From contig JWZX01001370.1 of assembly GCA_001275005.1 (NCBI GenBank), forward strand, positions 1-22,284: 22,284 nt of DNA. Direction: 5' to 3'. The translations under genes and the position numbers were made by a program. Under the pieces are notes generated by a model. The model was not told the DNA's origin, ran no database searches, and saw only the letters and a list, made by a program, of their open reading frames with translations. The first letter of the stretch is position 1, and every line of letters begins with the position of its first letter. Of the stretch, positions 1 to 9,173 are shown one piece after another. This DNA comes from Chrysochromulina tobinii. Taxonomy: Eukaryota > Haptophyta > Prymnesiales > Chrysochromulinaceae.

Positions 1-77
1 CGAGAGGGCGGGCGAGAGGGCGGGCGAGAGGGCGGGCGAGAGGGTGGGCGAGAGGGCGGGCGAGAGGGCGGGCGAGA
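1..77. repeat. 12-bp tandem repeat, about six copies, coding
   Basis: The unit CGAGAGGGCGGG is repeated six times with one G-to-T change in the fourth copy. The array is cut by the window edge. On the minus strand, in the open frame of the Sfi1-like gene, it encodes repeated Pro-Pro-Ser-Arg. The 12-bp period keeps the frame. Confidence 0.9.
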
Positions 78-3000
78 ATCATCCCAGGTGGGGCGGAGAT
101 GAGGCGGCGCCCCCGCACGAGAATGGGGGCGCGGGTCGACGGGGGACGATGCGCGGCGTGAGGGTGGCTCTGACGAATCCCACACAGGCAGCGGGCGCGG
201 CGGCAGCCAGCCCGCCCGAGGCTGCGACGACGGGCGCGAGGAAGGGCGCGACGCAGATCGTGACGCAGGGCGTGAGCGAGCACCGGCCGAGGCATTAGTC
301 CCAAGGGAGGTGGCAGCGGTGCCAGGGGGTGCGGAGGTCGAGGTGCCAGGGGCGCTGCCATGGGTGGCGGCGGCGGCGGCGGCGTGGGAAGGGGCAGGGG
401 CAGCGTCGTTGGCGGCTGAGGCGGGGAGGGCCGTGGGGGGGCGTGAATGGAGGGTCGTGGGCGGCGGTGGCAGACGACGGTCGAGGAGGTAGCTCAGGCC
501 GGCGGCAAGGTCGGCATCCGTTGGCCCATGTGCTCGGATGTCGTCGGGAGAGAGAAGAGACTCGAGCTCCAGTCTCGCGAGCTCCACGTCCTCCTGCTCG
601 CCTGCCTGCTCGCCTGCGCCCTCGCCGCCCTCGCCGCCGCCTTGGACGCCGCCCTCACCGCCGTCGTATCCAAGCACACGGGGCATCAGCGCCGCCGCCA
701 CCTCGGCGTCCGCGGCCTCGGCGGCGGCGGCCTCCACCATCTCCTCCGCCCGCCGCACCACGGCCAGCCGGCGGCGCATCCATCGCAGCCACCCAAACCA
801 TCCGCGCAGCCGTACGAGGTAGAGCGCCGCCGCCGCCTCGCGTGCTGCCAGCCAAGGCCAGTGGGTGAGCGAGACACGCCATCGCGACCATGCGCCACCG
901 AGCGCCGTGCACGCGGCGTGTACGGGCGCCGCATACGAGTGCAGCATCGCATAGTACACCGCGTGCCGCCAGCGCGTCACCACTCGGCGCAGCGCGCCTC
1001 GTCGACTATGGCCGCGGCTCGCTTGCCACAGCGCGTCGAACGCCTTGGAGCGCTCAACCTGGTCGACTATCGCCTCGAGCGCCGCGCGAACGCGTGCGCC
1101 GTGGCCAAAGCTACTCAGCACGTGCACCGCCTTCCGCTCCGCCGCGTGCACCCGGAGCGTGCCGCATGCCCGGCGCAGTGCCCGTTGTCGCCCGCGCACC
1201 GCAGCGTGCCGAGTGGCCGTCGCGTCGCGCGCGCTGACCAGCTCACGCCACGCGCTGAGATTGGCACGTACCCAACTCAGCCGGCGCGCCCGCGCGACGT
1301 CCCGACATGCTTGCATCGCCTCGAGCCCGCGCCGGAGCGGGTGCCGGCGACGATGGCGCTCGGCGAGCGCCGCGAGCGCCATGGACGTGCGCAGCGCGGC
1401 CGGCCGGGCGCCGAGGGCGGCGAGGCCCGTGCGCAGGGCGGCCTGCGTGCGTCGTGTGATTGTGGCGCGCAGAAAGGCGCGCGCGTGCACATGGGCGCGC
1501 CAGCAGCCGAGGACGCGCGTACCGATCGTCGTGCGCCAGAGTGTGTCTGCGGCCCGCTCGGCGATCCGTACCCGGCGCTCGGCGCGTGCCTCATACATGC
1601 AGAGCGTCCACGTGTCGTACAGGCGGCGCACGAGACGCCAGAGCAAGCCACCCTCGCCCAACGCGATCGCGTGCGCGTGGAAGGTGGCACACAGGCTGAA
1701 CACGCGGCGCATCACGCACCGCGCATCGTAACGGTTCCGCCATCGAGCGAGCCGCCTCGCTCGCTCATGATGCGCGCGAGCCTGCGCAGCCGCCGCCCCC
1801 TTTGCAGCCAGTGAGCGATCCCACGAACGCCAGCTGAACCATACTGCCACCGCGCGCTGGCACATAAGCCGTGCGAGGGCAAGGCGCGCGCCGCTCAGCG
1901 TGCGCCGACGCGCGCGCCCCTCTCGCTCCGCCACGCACAGCGCCACCATCGCCACCGAGAGCGCATTCTGACGAAACTGGCTGCTGGCCGCTTCGGCGGC
2001 GAAGGCATGCCACTTGCGGTGCTCAGCACGCCACGCGAGCCATGCACGCGAGCTCCGACGCTGTTCCGCGACGCGCCCGAGTACGGTGACGAAGGCGGCG
2101 CGCGCGCCAATCACGTGGCATGTGTGCGCGTGGAGCGCGGCGAGCACGCGGCGGCTCATCGCATGTGCAGCGATGGCGGCGAGGGCGCGGTGCGCGCGAC
2201 GGCACGCGAGGGCTTGGCGCCAGCACTGCCATGCCACCACACGCCGCCGGAGGGGCAGCACCGTGGCCGACAAGTACGGCGCCGCGGGGGGCGGTCGCTG
2301 CCACACCCGAGTCAGCAGAGAGATACCCGACACGGGCGCCGCCACATCGAGCGCCGCCGTGAGCGCGTCCGTCGCCTCGAGCCGCACACGGGCCGCGGGT
2401 GAGGCGGGCAGCGAGCAGGGCGGGCGAGGGGGCGGGCGGGGGGGGGCGACCGAGGGCGCTAGCCGCGCCGGTCGAGGTGGCATCGGCATCATCGCAAAGA
2501 AGAGCCCGCCGCCTTCGGCCGCATTGTGAGCACCTCCACCGCCCTTGGCGGCGGGACGCTTGTTCAATTTGCGTGACTGCCGGCCGCGCTGGAACGCTTG
2601 CACCTTGAGCGCGCTCGCGTCCAGGAATGCTCCGAGAGAGGCCTCGTCCATCGACGCCAAGGCACGCTGGATCGACCCCTGCCTCGCATGCAAGTGCTCA
2701 TCACGGCGCCCCAAGGCACGCTGGATCGCCCCCTGCCTCGCATGCAAGTGCTCATCGCGGCGCCCCGCCCCTCCCTTGAGAGGTGGGCTGGGTGCATGCG
2801 CCGCTTGTATGCTGCTTACAACTTGCTCGTCCATCACGGCGTCGGAACGCCTGCTGGCTGAGGTGGCCGCTATCTGCTCGCCCTTCATGGCCTTGGCAGC
2901 CCTACGCTCCGGCTCCGCTGCCGGCGCCGCGTCCGTTGATGCTGCAGCTGCGATCATTGCGGCAGCGGCGCTCGCCGCCGCCGCCGTGATCGCCACGGGC

Positions 3001-4671
3001 CTGACGCTGCTGCCGCGCGCGGCGGGCGCGCCAACGTGTTTGACAGGCTAAGAGGCTCGTCACCAGCGAGGCTCGTCTGCCGAGGCCGCCGCCGCCGCCG
3101 CCGCCGCCGCTGCCGCCGCTGCCGCCACTGCCGCCGCCAGACGAGCCTCGCCCGAGGCTCGCCCACAGACTAGTCCCGAGACTTGAGCCGAGCTTTTTGC
3201 GGCGGGCGACGAGCCCGCGCCATGCACGCACATGCGCGCTCAGGACGGCGCGACCGTGGAGCTGCCGTGCGGCAAGGGTCGCCTGCTGCCACTGGGCACT
3301 CGCCGTTATGCGCTCGAGCAGCCGCCCCCATGCGTGGCCGAGCGAGAGCCGCCGCCAGTAGCGCGCCGCCAGCCGCCGAGCGCGCGTCTCCGAGCGCGTA
3401 TGTTGAGCCCACCAGCCCAGCGCTCTGTGGGAAGTGCGCACGCGCGCAGCGGCGGCGGCGCGCTCGCCACGGCGCACAAGCTCTGGCGGCGTCACGAGCG
3501 TCACAAGCGCCTCCCATACCGCTCGCAGCAGCTCACGCAGCAGCGGCATCGCCATCTGGCTCACGAAAGCGCGTCGCTGCCGACGCGCGCCGGCATGCAA
3601 GCTGAGCGCGAGCAGCGCGGCGCGCACGAGGTACTTGGCGCGCAGGGTGGAGATGAGAGACCATTTGAAGGCGCTCCCCTCCCACGCACCGCCGCTCACT
3701 CCCTCGCCCACGCCGCCGCCTCGCAGCTGCTCCTCCGCCGCTGCGCCCAGCTCCCGCGCACGCCCGATGCACTCTCGTAGCTGCCGTTGGCCAATAGTGA
3801 GGCTGCGCACGAGGTGCGCGCGCGCGGCACGAAGCTGGTGGACGGTGAGCCAGTCATCGGGCAGCGGCAGCGGAGGGGTTGCTGCCAGCTCCGACACGTC
3901 CCACGCCGTTGCCGCCGCTGCCGCCGCCGATGCCGCCGACGTCGCCGCCGACGCCGCCGCAGATGCCAGTCGCTGCTCCCTATCTGCGGCCTCGGCCGCG
4001 GCGATCGTGGCTTCCTTGCGCGCGGCCAGGGCGAGGGCGCGCTGCTCGGCCGCGCGGCGATCCACCTTGGTAGTCGTGACCTGCTGCGCCGTAGTCCGTC
4101 CGCTCTCGGCTCGGAAGCTGACACCTCGGCTGCTGACACCTCGGCTGCCGCCACCACGGCCGCCACCTCCTCGGCTGCCGCCGCAACTCGCGCGGCCTTG
4201 GATGCCGACGTTGAGATCGCGGCGGTGGCTGATGGCGGCGTCCGTTGCATATGGTGGCTCTGCAGCAGGCGATGGTCGTGATGGTGCAAACGGTGGTGCC
4301 TGGGGTCGCGGCAGCGGCGTCGGCGCAACTTCCGTGGGGTGCGGTGGCAAGGAACCTGACAGTGGCGCGAGGGTGCTGCTGGGTACGGGCGGCGAGAGTC
4401 GCGGCTGACTCTCGTCCTCGTCGCCATGCTCGAAGACTGGCGATAAGCTCGCAGCAGCAGCAGCAGCTCCTGCTGCTGCTCCTAGGTGCGAGCGAGGCCG
4501 CGGCGGCGGCTTCGGAAGAGGAGTCGGCAGCAGGGTGGAAGGAGCGGAGGCAGGCGCTGCTGCAGGCCCTGCTAGTGGAGTGGCTTGTATCTGCACGCGC
4601 GGTGGCGCGCCCAGCGACTGCAAGAAGGAACGCACCTCCGCGACATGATTTGCGGAGGCCGAGACCGCCAT
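1..4671 (-). CDS. Sfi1/centrin-binding-like giant repeat protein (3' end outside window)
   Basis: Two consecutive open frames make one minus-strand gene. The first starts at ATG 4671 (MAVSASANH) and stays open to a TAG at 2902. The second is open from 3047 to base 1 with no stop, about 1,015 codons, so it continues past the edge. The N-terminal part is Pro/Ala-rich, then RGG-like (about 4130-4200), then a helical Arg/Ala region. From about 3.45 kb to 0.75 kb both frames carry recurring helical units with Trp, such as ALGWWAQH, HVRAWRGLV, RAWLAWRAEH, VAVWFSWRSW, VLGCWRAHVH, LSAWRELV and VTRWRHAVYY. This is the look of Sfi1-type centrin-binding repeats. A near-consensus IQ motif (VQAFQRGRQSRKL) lies at 2565-2603. 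The C-terminal part is Ser/Pro/Arg-rich and ends in PPSR repeats. By family, such proteins bind centrin at centrosomes or basal bodies; that role is inferred. The number of exons is uncertain. Confidence 0.72.
2657..2764. repeat. 54-bp tandem duplication, coding
   Basis: Two adjacent 54-bp copies (2657-2710 and 2711-2764) differ at only two positions. In the minus-strand open frame each encodes an 18-residue unit containing RRDEHLHARQG followed by A/S-IQRAL. The period is a multiple of three and the frame stays open across both copies, which supports this frame being translated. Confidence 0.9.
2905..3200 (-). other. Probable intron or frame-change zone inside the Sfi1-like gene
   Basis: The upstream frame (from ATG 4671) stays open to the stop at 2902. 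The downstream frame becomes open only below the TAG at 3048-3050. The change of frame must therefore remove or bridge sequence near here: the acceptor must lie at or below about 3050, and the donor above 2904. One candidate acceptor on the minus strand is CTCTTAG just before 3047. No strong GT donor in the right phase stands out, and a GC donor near 3165 is possible. A sequencing indel in the Gly-codon tract would look the same. I cannot fix the exact boundaries. Confidence 0.45.
3066..3151. repeat. Perfect 14-bp inverted repeat around a (GCC)n tract
   Basis: GCGAGGCTCGTCTG at 3066-3079 is the exact reverse complement of 3138-3151. The 58-bp spacer is nearly pure GCC/GCT triplets. The element sits in the zone where the Sfi1-like gene changes frame. 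If translated in the upstream frame, the spacer would be a Gly/Ser run. Confidence 0.85.
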
Positions 4672-5117
4672 TCTGACTCGCCTTTTTGTTGGCGAAGGTC
4701 GTCCCTCGGGCCAGTCGGCGGTCCTGAAAGAGGCGTGGTCCTACTTGCAAAAAATGTAAGCACGTTGCGCCGCCCCTGCCGCCGCCCGCGCCGCCAACAC
4801 CCTCGCCGCCGCCACCCTCGCCGCCAGCCTCCCCGCCGCCTTCGTCCCCGCCCCCGCCATCGCCCCCGCCCTAACCTCCGTCCCCGCCCCCGCCATCGCC
4901 AACTTCACCGCCGCCCCTGGCTGCAGCGCGGTGCATTGAGCGCACGCGCCTCCACGTCTGTTGCCTGAGGGCCTGAGGGCCGTGCCCGCGTGCGCGCGCG
5001 CATGCGAAGCGGCAGCTGCGCGCGATGCCTTGCCGCACCGCAGCAACCCTCTCTCGTTCACCTTGTCTTCGTTCTGCTCGTCTGTGCTTCGCAGCACCTT
5101 CACCTTCTGCTCGTCTG
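4672..5117. promoter_or_regulatory. Divergent intergenic region between the Sfi1-like and demethylase genes
   Basis: The two starts (4671 minus, 5118 plus) face away from each other over about 445 bp, so this stretch must hold both promoters and 5' leaders. Bases 4768-4920 are strongly C-rich and almost G-free in runs. Bases 5040-5115, just before the demethylase ATG, are pyrimidine-rich (repeated TCTGCTCGTCTG-like words), as in a leader. I see no clear TATA box. Confidence 0.55.
4843..4900. repeat. 22-bp direct repeat in the C-rich promoter tract
   Basis: CGTCCCCGCCCCCGCCATCG followed by CC occurs at 4843-4864 and again at 4879-4900, a spacing of 36 bp. The opposite strand is correspondingly G-rich with several runs of G. 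Confidence 0.8.
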
Positions 5118-8100
5118 ATGCCCTCGGACGATTCGGGCGTCGGCGCCCCGCCGCAAGGCTGGCGTGTGCACCGCGACGAGGCGCGCAACGGCCGCCAGGA
5201 CACATACTTTGTGAGCAGCCGCGGCCGCAAGCTGCGCACGATCAACGAGGTGCACCAGCATCTGAAGCATGAAATCAAGGAGGCGAATTGCAATGAGGAC
5301 GAGGCTCTCTGGCTGCGCACGCTGGAGCGCTACGGCCAGAACTGCCGGCACTGGGCCATCGCCAAGGAGGCCACCGACCTGCCCGAGTGCCCTGTCTTCC
5401 GGCCGACGGCTGCCGAGTTTAGCGAGCCTGGCCGGTACTTCCAGTCGATCATGCCGCAGATGGAGCCGTACGGGATGTGCAAGGTGGTGCCACCGCCGGG
5501 CTGGACGCCGCATCCCTGGTCGGGCCACATGCCCAAGGGCTTCACCGAGCGCTCCGTGATCACGAGCAGAATGCGCGTCGAGGACGTGGTGCGCGCGCTC
5601 TCGCCGACCGCGGACGGCTCGGAGCCGAGGCTCGCGCCGCGCGTGCAGCCACTGCAGCTCTTCAACCGTGGCTTTGAACAGTGCGACGATGCGCGCCTCA
5701 CCGTCGACGAGTACCGCGCCCTCTCGGCCGCCACCTGGCCAGACGAGCCCTGTTCACTCGCCGAGGTCGAGCGACGCTTCTGGGCGCTGATGGCGCAGCG
5801 ACCCACGCAGGCGGGGGTGGGGGCTCTCGAGGTGAGCGGCCTCGAGGCGGCGCGGCTGCGCATGGAGGCGCGCCACTACCAGGAGCGCGTCGCCAGCCAG
5901 CAGCAGCCGCCGCCGCCCGCCGCCGGCATCCCGCACCCCGCCGCTACCGGCCTGTTGGCGACGGTGCTGTCAGCGGTGCCCTGGGAGATGCGCGAGGCGC
6001 CACCCGTGCTCGCTCGTCCTCTTGGGAGGTGTCAGCCGCCCCCGCCCCCGCCACCCGCGCCCGCGCCGCCCGAGAGCCTCGGCAGTGGCGCCGTGCGTCT
6101 ACCGCCCGGTGGCGCCGTGCGCCTACCGCCTGGTTTCATCCCGGCCGCCGGCGTCAGGGCGAGCGGCAAGATCCCGTTTGTGCCCTCGTCTATAGCCGCA
6201 GCGCCAGTGCCCGGCACAGCGCCCGCTCCCCTGGCCGGGGCGATGGCGGCAGCGCCACTTTCCGCCGCCGTGCCGACCACCACGCCGGCCGCGCCGGCTG
6301 CACCCGCAGTGCGCCCACCGTCGAGCGAATCGCCGATCTCGCCGCCCTCGTCGCCGCCGCCCGAGGGAGAGGCACCCGAGGGAGAGGCACACGAGGCAGG
6401 GGCGAGCGAAGGGCCGGTGGCCGAGGGCGCCGCCACCGCCGATGCCGGCGCCGATCTCAATGTGATCGACCATCCGATGCCGGAGGCGCCACCGCCGCCC
6501 GCCGTCGCCGTTGCCGCCGCCTCATCTGCCGCCGCCACCGCCGCCGCCACCGCTGCCGCCACCGCTGCAGCCGCTCCCACCTACGCAGAGGCAGCGTTCG
6601 TCGAGGGGAGCGCCGTCGTGGTGCACGACGTACAGAGTCGTCCGGAGCTCAACGGTCTACGCGGCACAGTCCTCTCTGTCGACGCTGCGCGCAAGCGATA
6701 CAATGTGCGTCTCATCGGCTGGCCCAAAGTCCTCGCGCTTCGGCATGCCAACCTGCGCCCACTCAATGCCACTGAGGCCGCCGCACACACTGCTGTCGCG
6801 CGAACCGCCGCGCCCTCTGCCGCCGCGCCTAAGGCTGGGCCCTCTGCCGCCGCGCCTAAGGCTGGGCCCTCTGCCGCCGCGACCACCGCCGCGTCTAGGG
6901 CTGGGCCCTCTGCCGCCGCGACCACCGCTGCGCCTAGGGCTGGGCCCTCTGCCGCTTCCGCCGGGGCGGCCGGCGGCACGCATGCGTTGCCACCGCGAGC
7001 CCAGTCTGCCGCGGCCGGCGGCAGCGGCGGGTGCGCGCCCCCCCTCGAGCGCCTCGAGAGCGGCGCGAGCGACACGGGAGCTCAACACAGCGCGAGCGAC
7101 AAGGTAGCGGGCGGCAAGCGCAAGCTCGGTCAGTGCGACACGCCTGGATGCGATCAGAGCCGCTATCACCTCGGCCCATGCTCGGGCGAGCTCTCGAGCA
7201 AGGCGCGCGCCATCTCGAAGAAGAACTACAAGATCCTCGCCGACGAGGAGGAAGAGGCCGACCTGACCCCAATGTATGAGCGAAGCAGCCAACGGCGCTC
7301 GCACGTGCTCGAAAGTGCGGCTGAGGACGCCGCAGCCGGCGCGGGCGCCGGCAGTGGGTGCTCGGCGACGGTGCGCGCGTTCGAGGCGCTCATCGAGCGC
7401 GAGGGCGGGGTGCCGTGCGCGCTCTACGCGTCCGACGTGACGTATGAGGGGCCGATGCCGCCTGCGGACTCGCTGCGTGGTGAGGTGACCGCGACGCAGA
7501 CGCGCTCGGGCATCTTGGACTCGCTGCTGCGTGCCTCGCTGCTGCGCTTCTCGCCCCTCATCCCTGGGGTCAACTACCCGATGACGTACGTGGGCTCGCG
7601 CAACACATTCTTCTGCTGGCACGTGGAGGACAACCACCTGTACGCGACCAACTACCTCGTCGCAGGCGAACCCAAGGTCTGGTACGGCGTGCCGCCCTCG
7701 CACAAGCAAGAGATGGAGACGGTGTGGAATGCTATCTTCCCCGCGCTCTTCCAGCGACACCCGGACCTGCACTACTGGAAGACGTGCATCTTCTCCCCCG
7801 CGGTCCTTCGTGCCTTTGGCGTGCCCGTCTACCGGTGCGTCGCCGAGCCGGGCACCTTCATGTTCACCTCACCCGCCGCCTACCACTCGGGCTTCAACGT
7901 CGGCTTCAACGTGGCCGAATCGGTCAACTTCGCGTTTGCCGACTGGTTGCCCGTGGGTGCCGCTTGCCTGCAGCGCTACCGCTCGCCGCCCACGCGCGAC
8001 ACGACCCTTCTGCACGAGGCTCTCGTGTGCACTGCCGCCCAGCATGCCCACCCGCACGAGCTAGGCGCCCTCGTGAGCGAGCTGCGTCGGCTGCTGCACG

Positions 8101-9173
8101 CCGAACGCCTCGCCCGAGAGGCTGTCCGGCGTGCCGGGGTGCGCGTGCCGCCCGAACCCACTTTCCTCGACGGCGCGCCGGCCGGCGAAGGCGAAGGCAA
8201 GCCCTCGTTCGCCTATACTTGGTCGGACGGCGCGGACGACTCGGCCTACTTTTTCCGCTGGCGCTGCCGTGTGTGCCGCCACCTGTGCTATTTCTCGGTC
8301 GTGCAATGCGGCTGCGCGAACGACGCCTTCTTGTGCCCCGAGCACGCGCTGCACACGCACGCCGACGACGACTCCTCGCTCCCTGCCTCGTACATCCATC
8401 TCGATGAAGACCCCGAGGGTGCCATCCGCGTCGCTTCCGCCACCGAGGGCCGTGCCCTCTCCACAGCGGGCGCGCGCGCCGGCGGACTCGGCGGAGGCTC
8501 CGCATGGCCTCTGCCGCCCGCCGCGCCGCCCTTAGTCAGCCCGCCAACCTCGCCGCCCTCCTCGCCGCCCGGTGATGGCGCTGACGATGCTGCACACCAC
8601 GGCGCTGACGATGCTGCCCAAGACGGCGCTGACGATGCCCCCATGGCACACGTGCCGCCTCCAGCGGGCGCGCCCACCACGGCGCCGCACGATGGCACGG
8701 CACCGCCGCCACCCGCTGTCCTCCCTCCCGCAGCCGCGCCGACCGCACCGGCCGCGCCGGCCGCGCCGACCGCGCCGACTCCCTCCGCTTCTGCGCCGGA
8801 GCTGCAAGTGGTGCGCTTTCCCTGTAGCGAGTGCGGCAAGCGGCTCAAGGCGCGCGTGCCGGCGGGCACCCGAAAGATCTCAACGACGTGCACCTCGTGC
8901 CACGCGCAGATCACGGCGAGCGTCTTCGTGGGCGGCGCGGGCCAGGAGGGCCAGGCAGGCCGCGCGCGCCAAAAGGCGGGTGGGCCGACGGCGAATCGTC
9001 GTGTGGGGCGCATGATGGGCGGAGCGCCCATGGCTGACGATGACGACACCGACAGCTGCTCGGGCCGGTGCAACTGCTCGGCAGGCCGGCGCCGCCTCAT
9101 CGTGCGCCACCCGCTCCAGCAGCTCGAGCTACTCATTGACGAAAGCGCCGCCCGCCTGCCTCCGGCCGCCTAG
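5118..9173 (+). CDS. JmjN/JmjC histone lysine demethylase with MBD-like and zinc-finger domains
   Basis: Uninterrupted reading frame, 1,351 residues from ATG 5118. An in-frame ATG at 5025 would add 31 Ser/Arg-rich residues, but that stretch reads like a pyrimidine-rich leader. Domains in order: MBD-like (about 14-52, GW...DTYFVSSRGRKLRT); JmjN (about 92-131, CPVFRPTAAEF, YGMCKVVPPPGW); Pro/Ala linker; KOW/Tudor-like (about 492-550, LNGLRGTVLSVD, RYNVRL); JmjC (about 795-948); C5HC2 finger (about 1050-1083, CRVCRHLC, QCGCAND, LCPEH); and a C-terminal CxxC...CxxC ribbon (about 1232-1270). The Fe(II) ligands are visible as His835 and Glu837 (FCWHVEDN) and His923 (YHSGFNVGFN), and the 2-oxoglutarate lysine as GEPKVWYGVP. 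By family it is a nuclear Fe(II)/2-oxoglutarate H3 lysine demethylase. JmjN-JmjC-C5HC2 suggests the KDM5/plant JMJ14 side (H3K4), but no ARID, PHD or FYR domain was seen, so the target residue is open. Confidence 0.9.
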   Translation: MPSDDSGVGAPPQGWRVHRDEARNGRQDTYFVSSRGRKLRTINEVHQHLKHEIKEANCNEDEALWLRTLERYGQNCRHWAIAKEATDLPECPVFRPTAAEFSEPGRYFQSIMPQMEPYGMCKVVPPPGWTPHPWSGHMPKGFTERSVITSRMRVEDVVRALSPTADGSEPRLAPRVQPLQLFNRGFEQCDDARLTVDEYRALSAATWPDEPCSLAEVERRFWALMAQRPTQAGVGALEVSGLEAARLRMEARHYQERVASQQQPPPPAAGIPHPAATGLLATVLSAVPWEMREAPPVLARPLGRCQPPPPPPPAPAPPESLGSGAVRLPPGGAVRLPPGFIPAAGVRASGKIPFVPSSIAAAPVPGTAPAPLAGAMAAAPLSAAVPTTTPAAPAAPAVRPPSSESPISPPSSPPPEGEAPEGEAHEAGASEGPVAEGAATADAGADLNVIDHPMPEAPPPPAVAVAAASSAAATAAATAAATAAAAPTYAEAAFVEGSAVVVHDVQSRPELNGLRGTVLSVDAARKRYNVRLIGWPKVLALRHANLRPLNATEAAAHTAVARTAAPSAAAPKAGPSAAAPKAGPSAAATTAASRAGPSAAATTAAPRAGPSAASAGAAGGTHALPPRAQSAAAGGSGGCAPPLERLESGASDTGAQHSASDKVAGGKRKLGQCDTPGCDQSRYHLGPCSGELSSKARAISKKNYKILADEEEEADLTPMYERSSQRRSHVLESAAEDAAAGAGAGSGCSATVRAFEALIEREGGVPCALYASDVTYEGPMPPADSLRGEVTATQTRSGILDSLLRASLLRFSPLIPGVNYPMTYVGSRNTFFCWHVEDNHLYATNYLVAGEPKVWYGVPPSHKQEMETVWNAIFPALFQRHPDLHYWKTCIFSPAVLRAFGVPVYRCVAEPGTFMFTSPAAYHSGFNVGFNVAESVNFAFADWLPVGAACLQRYRSPPTRDTTLLHEALVCTAAQHAHPHELGALVSELRRLLHAERLAREAVRRAGVRVPPEPTFLDGAPAGEGEGKPSFAYTWSDGADDSAYFFRWRCRVCRHLCYFSVVQCGCANDAFLCPEHALHTHADDDSSLPASYIHLDEDPEGAIRVASATEGRALSTAGARAGGLGGGSAWPLPPAAPPLVSPPTSPPSSPPGDGADDAAHHGADDAAQDGADDAPMAHVPPPAGAPTTAPHDGTAPPPPAVLPPAAAPTAPAAPAAPTAPTPSASAPELQVVRFPCSECGKRLKARVPAGTRKISTTCTSCHAQITASVFVGGAGQEGQAGRARQKAGGPTANRRVGRMMGGAPMADDDDTDSCSGRCNCSAGRRRLIVRHPLQQLELLIDESAARLPPAA
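6812..6957 (+). repeat. Tandem Ala/Pro/Gly repeats in the demethylase linker
   Basis: A unit beginning GCCCTCTGCCGCCGCG is repeated about five times, first as 27-bp and then as 39-bp units. It encodes PSAAAPKAG and PSAAATTAA[S/P]RAG. It lies between the KOW/Tudor-like domain and the JmjC half, so it is a low-complexity spacer. All units are multiples of three. Confidence 0.85.
8577..8640 (+). repeat. 24-bp tandem repeat encoding GADDA units
   Basis: Two full copies and a partial third of a 24-bp unit starting GGCGCTGACGATGC encode GADDAAHH, GADDAAQD and GADDAP. They form an acidic spacer between the C5HC2 finger and the C-terminal zinc ribbon of the demethylase. Confidence 0.8.

Noticed and set aside
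447-1814. Long plus-strand open frame of 455 codons
   Set aside because: It lies antisense to the minus-strand frame that is open from 3047 to 1. Its protein is a jumble of Arg/Ala/His/Pro with no repeats or domains, while the minus frame has periodic Trp-containing helices.
3434-4408. Plus-strand open frame of 324 codons and a minus-strand frame at 3696-4427
   Set aside because: Both are GC-rich shadows of the N-terminal part of the Sfi1-like gene, with Ser/Arg or Arg/His strings and no domain.
5025-5117. Longer demethylase N terminus from ATG 5025
   Set aside because: It is a pyrimidine-rich Ser/Arg stretch resembling a leader or transit peptide, unlikely for a nuclear enzyme. It cannot be fully excluded without a transcript start.
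6657-7772. Antisense frame of 371 codons under the demethylase
   Set aside because: The plus frame here carries intact JmjC motifs; the antisense product has none.
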